A stretch of 64,000 bases of DNA from CBDIHH01 sp965279095 (GTDB lineage: Bacteria > Pseudomonadota > Alphaproteobacteria > Caulobacterales > Caulobacteraceae): contig CBDIHH010000006.1 in assembly GCA_965279095.1 (NCBI GenBank), positions 620,001-684,000 on the forward strand, read 5' to 3'. The notes under the pieces are model-generated. The model worked only from the letters and a program-made list of their open reading frames with translations. It did not search any database and was not told where the DNA came from. This document shows, piece by piece, positions 61,012 to 64,000 of this stretch (position 1 is its first letter; every line of letters starts with the position of its first letter). Position numbers and translations under genes: made by a program.

Positions 61012-62085
61012 GTGCACCTCCCCCAAGCCAAGCTCGATTCCGTCCTTGATCGTTTCCACGAGGTGGAGGCGCGCATGGGCGCGGCCGCCGACGGGCCCGA
61101 GATCGTGCGGCTCGGCAAGGAGCACGCCGAGATGCGGCCGATCGCCGAGGCGATCCAGGCCCTGGCCCGGCTGCGCGGGGAGCAGGCCGAACTGGACGAG
61201 ATGGCGCGGGCCGACGACGCCGAGATGGCCGCCATGGCCCGCGACGAACTTGACGCGGTGAGGGATCGCCTGCCCGAGCTGGAGCGCGCCGTGGCCCTTC
61301 TGCTGGCCCCCAAGGACAAGGACGAGAACGCCTCCGCCATCCTCGAAGTGCGCGCCGGCACCGGGGGCGACGAGGCGGCCCTGTTCGCCGGCGACCTGTT
61401 CCGCATGTACGAGCGCTATGCGGCCACGCGCGGCTGGAAGGTCGAGGTCGAGAGCGTGTCGGAGGGCGACGCCGGCGGCTACAAGGAGATCATCGCCTCG
61501 ATCAACGGCGACGGGGTGTTCGGGCGGCTGAAGTTCGAGAGCGGCGTGCACCGGGTGCAGCGGGTGCCCACCACCGAGGCCGGCGGGCGGATTCACACCT
61601 CCGCCGCCACCGTGGCGGTGCTGCCCGAGGTCGAGGATGTCGAGATCGAGATCAACGACGGCGACCTGCGCATCGATACCTACCGGGCCTCGGGCTCGGG
61701 CGGCCAGCACGTCAACAAGACCGATTCCGCCGTGCGCATCACCCACCTGCCCACCGGCGTGGTGGTGACCTCGTCGGAAAAGTCGCAGCACCAGAACCGC
61801 GCCAAGGCGATGAAGGTGCTGAAGGCCCGCCTCTACGACATGCAGCGCCAGGCCCTCGACACTGAGCGATCGGAGAACCGCAAGAGCCAGGTGGGCTCCG
61901 GCGACCGCTCCGAGCGCATCCGCACCTACAACTTCCCGCAGGGCCGGGTCACCGACCACCGCATCAACCTGACCCTCTACACCCTGCCGCGGGTGATGGA
62001 AGGCGACCTGGACGAGCTGCTCGAGGCCCTGATCGGCGAAGACCAGGCGGCGCGCCTGGCGTCGCTGGAGGACAGCTTCGGGTAG
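61012..62085 (+). CDS. prfA: peptide chain release factor 1
   Basis: A 357-residue class I release factor recognising UAA and UAG. The GGQ motif (GSGGQHVNKTDSAVR, Gly230-Gly231-Gln232) and the PxT region (RVPTTEAGGRIHTSAATVAVLPE) are present. I chose GTG 61012 because HLPQAKLDSVLDRFHEVE is the family N-terminus; a TTG at 60970 would add 14 residues. In Caulobacter relatives I recall prmC following prfA; here no prmC is present. Confidence 0.97.
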   Translation: MHLPQAKLDSVLDRFHEVEARMGAAADGPEIVRLGKEHAEMRPIAEAIQALARLRGEQAELDEMARADDAEMAAMARDELDAVRDRLPELERAVALLLAPKDKDENASAILEVRAGTGGDEAALFAGDLFRMYERYAATRGWKVEVESVSEGDAGGYKEIIASINGDGVFGRLKFESGVHRVQRVPTTEAGGRIHTSAATVAVLPEVEDVEIEINDGDLRIDTYRASGSGGQHVNKTDSAVRITHLPTGVVVTSSEKSQHQNRAKAMKVLKARLYDMQRQALDTERSENRKSQVGSGDRSERIRTYNFPQGRVTDHRINLTLYTLPRVMEGDLDELLEALIGEDQAARLASLEDSFG

Positions 62086-62145
62086 AGCCAGGGTTGACGC
62101 TGACCCTGCTGCGCGCGCTCATTGAGGGTCGGCGGGGGCGATACT

Positions 62146-62901
62146 GTGAACATTAATCTGCTCTGCGTTCTTGCCGCATTGGTAGCTGGTTGCAGCTTGG
62201 TTGCGTGCGCGCCTAGGGTTTCCATTTGTAGCTCGGAGGGGTGCCGCCCCTTGCGCGCCGCCGCTCCCGAACCAGCGCCTGTCTGGAGTGAAGAAGAACG
62301 CCGCGCCATAGCCCTTTCGGGCGGCAAAGCCCGGCGTGAAGGCTCCCGGCTGGTCCTCCAACTCGCCGGCGGCCGTAGAAAAGTGTTCGTGGATGATCGG
62401 TGGGCCTGCGACCATGACGTTGTTGAGAAGTGTGTCAAATTTTCGCTGGTGAAATACAGAGCAGATCGCGGTGTCTTCATTGTCGGAGAGACGTTCTATG
62501 AAGGCGCTGGCTTTCAAGTCATCGACGATCAAACAGGTTCGGCATTAGAACTGTCCGACGAGCCTCTGTTCGGCCCGGATCCGGACAGAATTCTGGTGTT
62601 CGACCAGCAGGAAGCATACAGCGAGGGTCCCCAAGTCCAGATTTGGAATCGCTCCGGCCATGTTTGGACCATGGAATGGCATGCTGATTACGAGTCCCCT
62701 GCCTTCGCTTTTCTGAAGCCCTATTGGCATTCCATGAATGCGGTTGTTGAGCAGTGGGAGCGTCCCGAAAGGATCGTGTTCGCACTCAAAACGTATGAGG
62801 ATGGCAAGCCTTCCCGACACTTTGAATTGCTTCGGAACGCCGAGAGCTGGTCAATCCGATCGGCGCCTCAAAATCCTGCGACGGACGGCGTCCTAAGATA
62901 A
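62146..62901 (+). CDS. hypothetical lipoprotein
   Basis: A protein of about 251 residues. A GTG start (62146) gives MNINLLCVLAALVAGCSLVACAP, a lipoprotein-like leader with lipobox candidates VAGC and LVAC. The mature part contains VFVDDRWACDHDVVEKCVKFSLVKYRADRGVFIVGETFYEGAGF and later WNRSGHVWTMEWHADYES; I do not recognise a family. Base composition is less GC-rich than the neighbours, and codon use differs, suggesting recent acquisition. It lies between prfA and the toxin-antitoxin pair. Confidence 0.65.
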   Translation: MNINLLCVLAALVAGCSLVACAPRVSICSSEGCRPLRAAAPEPAPVWSEEERRAIALSGGKARREGSRLVLQLAGGRRKVFVDDRWACDHDVVEKCVKFSLVKYRADRGVFIVGETFYEGAGFQVIDDQTGSALELSDEPLFGPDPDRILVFDQQEAYSEGPQVQIWNRSGHVWTMEWHADYESPAFAFLKPYWHSMNAVVEQWERPERIVFALKTYEDGKPSRHFELLRNAESWSIRSAPQNPATDGVLR

Positions 62902-63034
62902 TGATTCGAACTGGCTTGGTCCTCATTTGGTCGCCGCGGCTGGCTACCGACAAGAAGCTTCGGGCAGAGCCAATTTGACTGTTCTTCATCCATCGGCCAT
63001 ATTTCGAGATGGTCAGAATGGTCAGGAGGCCGCT

Positions 63035-63283
63035 ATGCGCAGTTGGCAGGTCCAGGAAGCCAAGGCCCGTTTAAGCGACCTACTGCGCGACGCCATCCGC
63101 TCTGGGCCTCAGCGGATCACCGTACGCGGTCGCCCGGCCGCGGTGGTGCTGTCCACCGAGGCCTATGAGAAATTGGCCGGCCGCAAGCCTTCCTTAGTGG
63201 ATTTCCTCGGCGGGTCTCCCTGGGCCGGGGTCGAACTGGACCTTGAACGGGACAGATCCTCGTCCCGCGATATAGATCTTTGA
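63035..63283 (+). CDS. Phd/YefM-family antitoxin
   Basis: An 82-residue antitoxin. The N-terminal MRSWQVQEAKARLSDLLRDAIRSGPQRITVRGRPAAVVLSTEAYEKL is the Phd/YefM DNA-binding form, and the acidic C-terminus binds the toxin. ATG 63035 is preceded by GTCAGGAGG. It represses its own promoter in known systems; the 133-bp AT-richer region upstream would hold it. The toxin start overlaps its stop codon (TTGA). Confidence 0.92.
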   Translation: MRSWQVQEAKARLSDLLRDAIRSGPQRITVRGRPAAVVLSTEAYEKLAGRKPSLVDFLGGSPWAGVELDLERDRSSSRDIDL

Positions 63284-63696
63284 GCTATCTGGTCGATACC
63301 TGCGCCCTGTCTGAACTGGTCAAGCCGGCGCCCGCGCCTCGGGTCCAGGCGTGGTTCATGGCCGTCAACTCCGAGGTTCTCTACATCAGCGCCCTGACCC
63401 TTGGGGAAATCCGCAAGGGGGTCGAGCGCATGCCGGCCGGCCTTCGCCGCGAACGGCTGAGCGTCTGGCTGGAACTCGACCTGCCAGGGTGGTTTGGCGA
63501 GCGTGTGCTGCCAATCGATGCGGCGGTCGCCGACGAGTGGGGTCGGCTCATGGCGCGCGCGGATCGAACCCTGCCAGCCGTGGACGCCTTGCTTGCCGCC
63601 ACCGCCTTGAGCCACCGTTTGACCGTCGTCACACGCAATATCGCGGATTTCGCCGACACAGGCGTGTCCGTCATCAACCCTTGGGAAGCGGGCTAG
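63280..63696 (+). CDS. PIN-domain toxin (VapC/FitB-like ribonuclease)
   Basis: A 138-residue PIN-domain RNase. Acidic catalytic residues are visible in LVDTCALSEL (Asp), ALTLGEIRKG (Glu), AVDALLAATA (Asp) and TRNIADF (Asp). It starts with TTG 63280, overlapping the antitoxin stop, so translation is coupled and toxin yield kept low. PIN toxins cut tRNA or rRNA; the target here is unknown. Confidence 0.93.
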   Translation: MSYLVDTCALSELVKPAPAPRVQAWFMAVNSEVLYISALTLGEIRKGVERMPAGLRRERLSVWLELDLPGWFGERVLPIDAAVADEWGRLMARADRTLPAVDALLAATALSHRLTVVTRNIADFADTGVSVINPWEAG

Positions 63697-63723
63697 ACCC
63701 GCAGGCCCTGGAAGTCCCCAGCG

Positions 63724-64000
63724 TCACAGGCCGATATCGACAAGCACCGCCGCGTGGTCGGACGCCGCCTGGGCGGCCTTGGTCAGTTCGGGGAAGACGG
63801 GCCACAGGGCGCCGTTCTTGCCGCCCCACACCCCCTTGCGAAAGACGCCGGCGTGCTCGACCCGGTCGAACAGGGCAGGGGACAGCAGGATGTAGTCGAT
63901 CTTGTTGCCCTTGGTCCCGTTGGCGTAGGTGCCGGGGCGGCCGTCACTGTCGAAGCGGGGATGGGCGCTGACATCCCGCAGCTCAGACCCCTGGGCCAGC
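63724..64000 (-). CDS. endonuclease/exonuclease/phosphatase family protein (C-terminal part)
   Basis: The minus-strand frame from the window edge to the stop at 63724 encodes about 91 residues: KGNKIDYILLSPALFDRV, an Asp/Asn-bearing motif, and the catalytic end ASDHAAVLVDIGL. The SDH motif is the family hallmark. The rest of the gene lies beyond the window. It could be a DNase/phosphatase or a sphingomyelinase-like enzyme. Confidence 0.82.
   Translation of the reverse strand, partial: LAQGSELRDVSAHPRFDSDGRPGTYANGTKGNKIDYILLSPALFDRVEHAGVFRKGVWGGKNGALWPVFPELTKAAQAASDHAAVLVDIGL

Overview
The window is a GC-rich chromosomal segment of an alphaproteobacterium, most likely of the Caulobacterales (Phenylobacterium/Caulobacter-like). 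The reasons are the very high GC, the housekeeping genes ubiG, lysC, ptsP, a RodZ-like HTH gene, ispG and prfA in the right half, large TonB-dependent receptors with OmpA tails, and intergenic repeats carrying GANTC sites. The genus is an inference; no rRNA or tRNA gene is present to test it.

Positions 1-33,600 form an accessory, catabolic region. It holds three one-component regulators next to transport genes (two LysR, one IclR) plus an Lrp/AsnC regulator, two inner-membrane MFS transporters (GPH-type and MHS-type), and two giant TonB-dependent receptors that each carry a C-terminal OmpA-like domain. It also holds two nitrilase-superfamily proteins lacking catalytic residues, two fumarate-reductase/ketosteroid-dehydrogenase-like flavoproteins, a ferredoxin-reductase-like flavoprotein, a ThDP enzyme, a DUF1838 protein, a Tat-exported RraA-like protein, a lactonase-like beta-propeller, two SnoaL-like secreted proteins and two paralogous exported alpha/beta hydrolases. 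The inferred theme is TonB-driven uptake of unknown, probably non-sugar organic compounds followed by periplasmic and cytoplasmic oxidation/hydrolysis. Peroxiredoxin and glutathione peroxidase genes sit among them.

Positions 33,800-43,000 are mixed: a DbpA-type DEAD-box helicase, a Gre factor, small hypothetical proteins, a two-pore-helix K+ channel with a zinc ribbon, YjbQ, a fatty-acid desaturase (apparently with a non-ATG start), an SDR and a Nudix hydrolase. Positions 43,200-62,100 carry core genes (ubiG, lysC, ptsP, a RodZ-like gene, ispG, prfA). Between them lie a hydrolase/flavoprotein pair, a pentapeptide-repeat protein, DUF1810, NnrU, DUF1993, a DsbA-like protein, a P450 and a phosphatase-like protein. 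Downstream of prfA is a lower-GC insert with a lipoprotein and a Phd/PIN toxin-antitoxin pair; the window ends inside an endonuclease/exonuclease/phosphatase family gene.

The intergenic DNA is unusually structured. There are two copies of a long palindromic element whose centre folds into three hairpins with compensatory changes (near 12.1 kb and 51.9 kb). A GANTC-bearing repeat family has five copies, one of them a near-perfect 199-bp palindrome with 91-bp arms at 42,890-43,088. A 293-bp tandem repeat block lies at 12.2-12.96 kb, and a 120-bp inverted repeat at 6.1 kb. The two TonB receptors share a 131-bp stretch of identical DNA in their OmpA domains, which points to recent domain exchange. 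No CRISPR array, insertion sequence or RNA gene was recognised.
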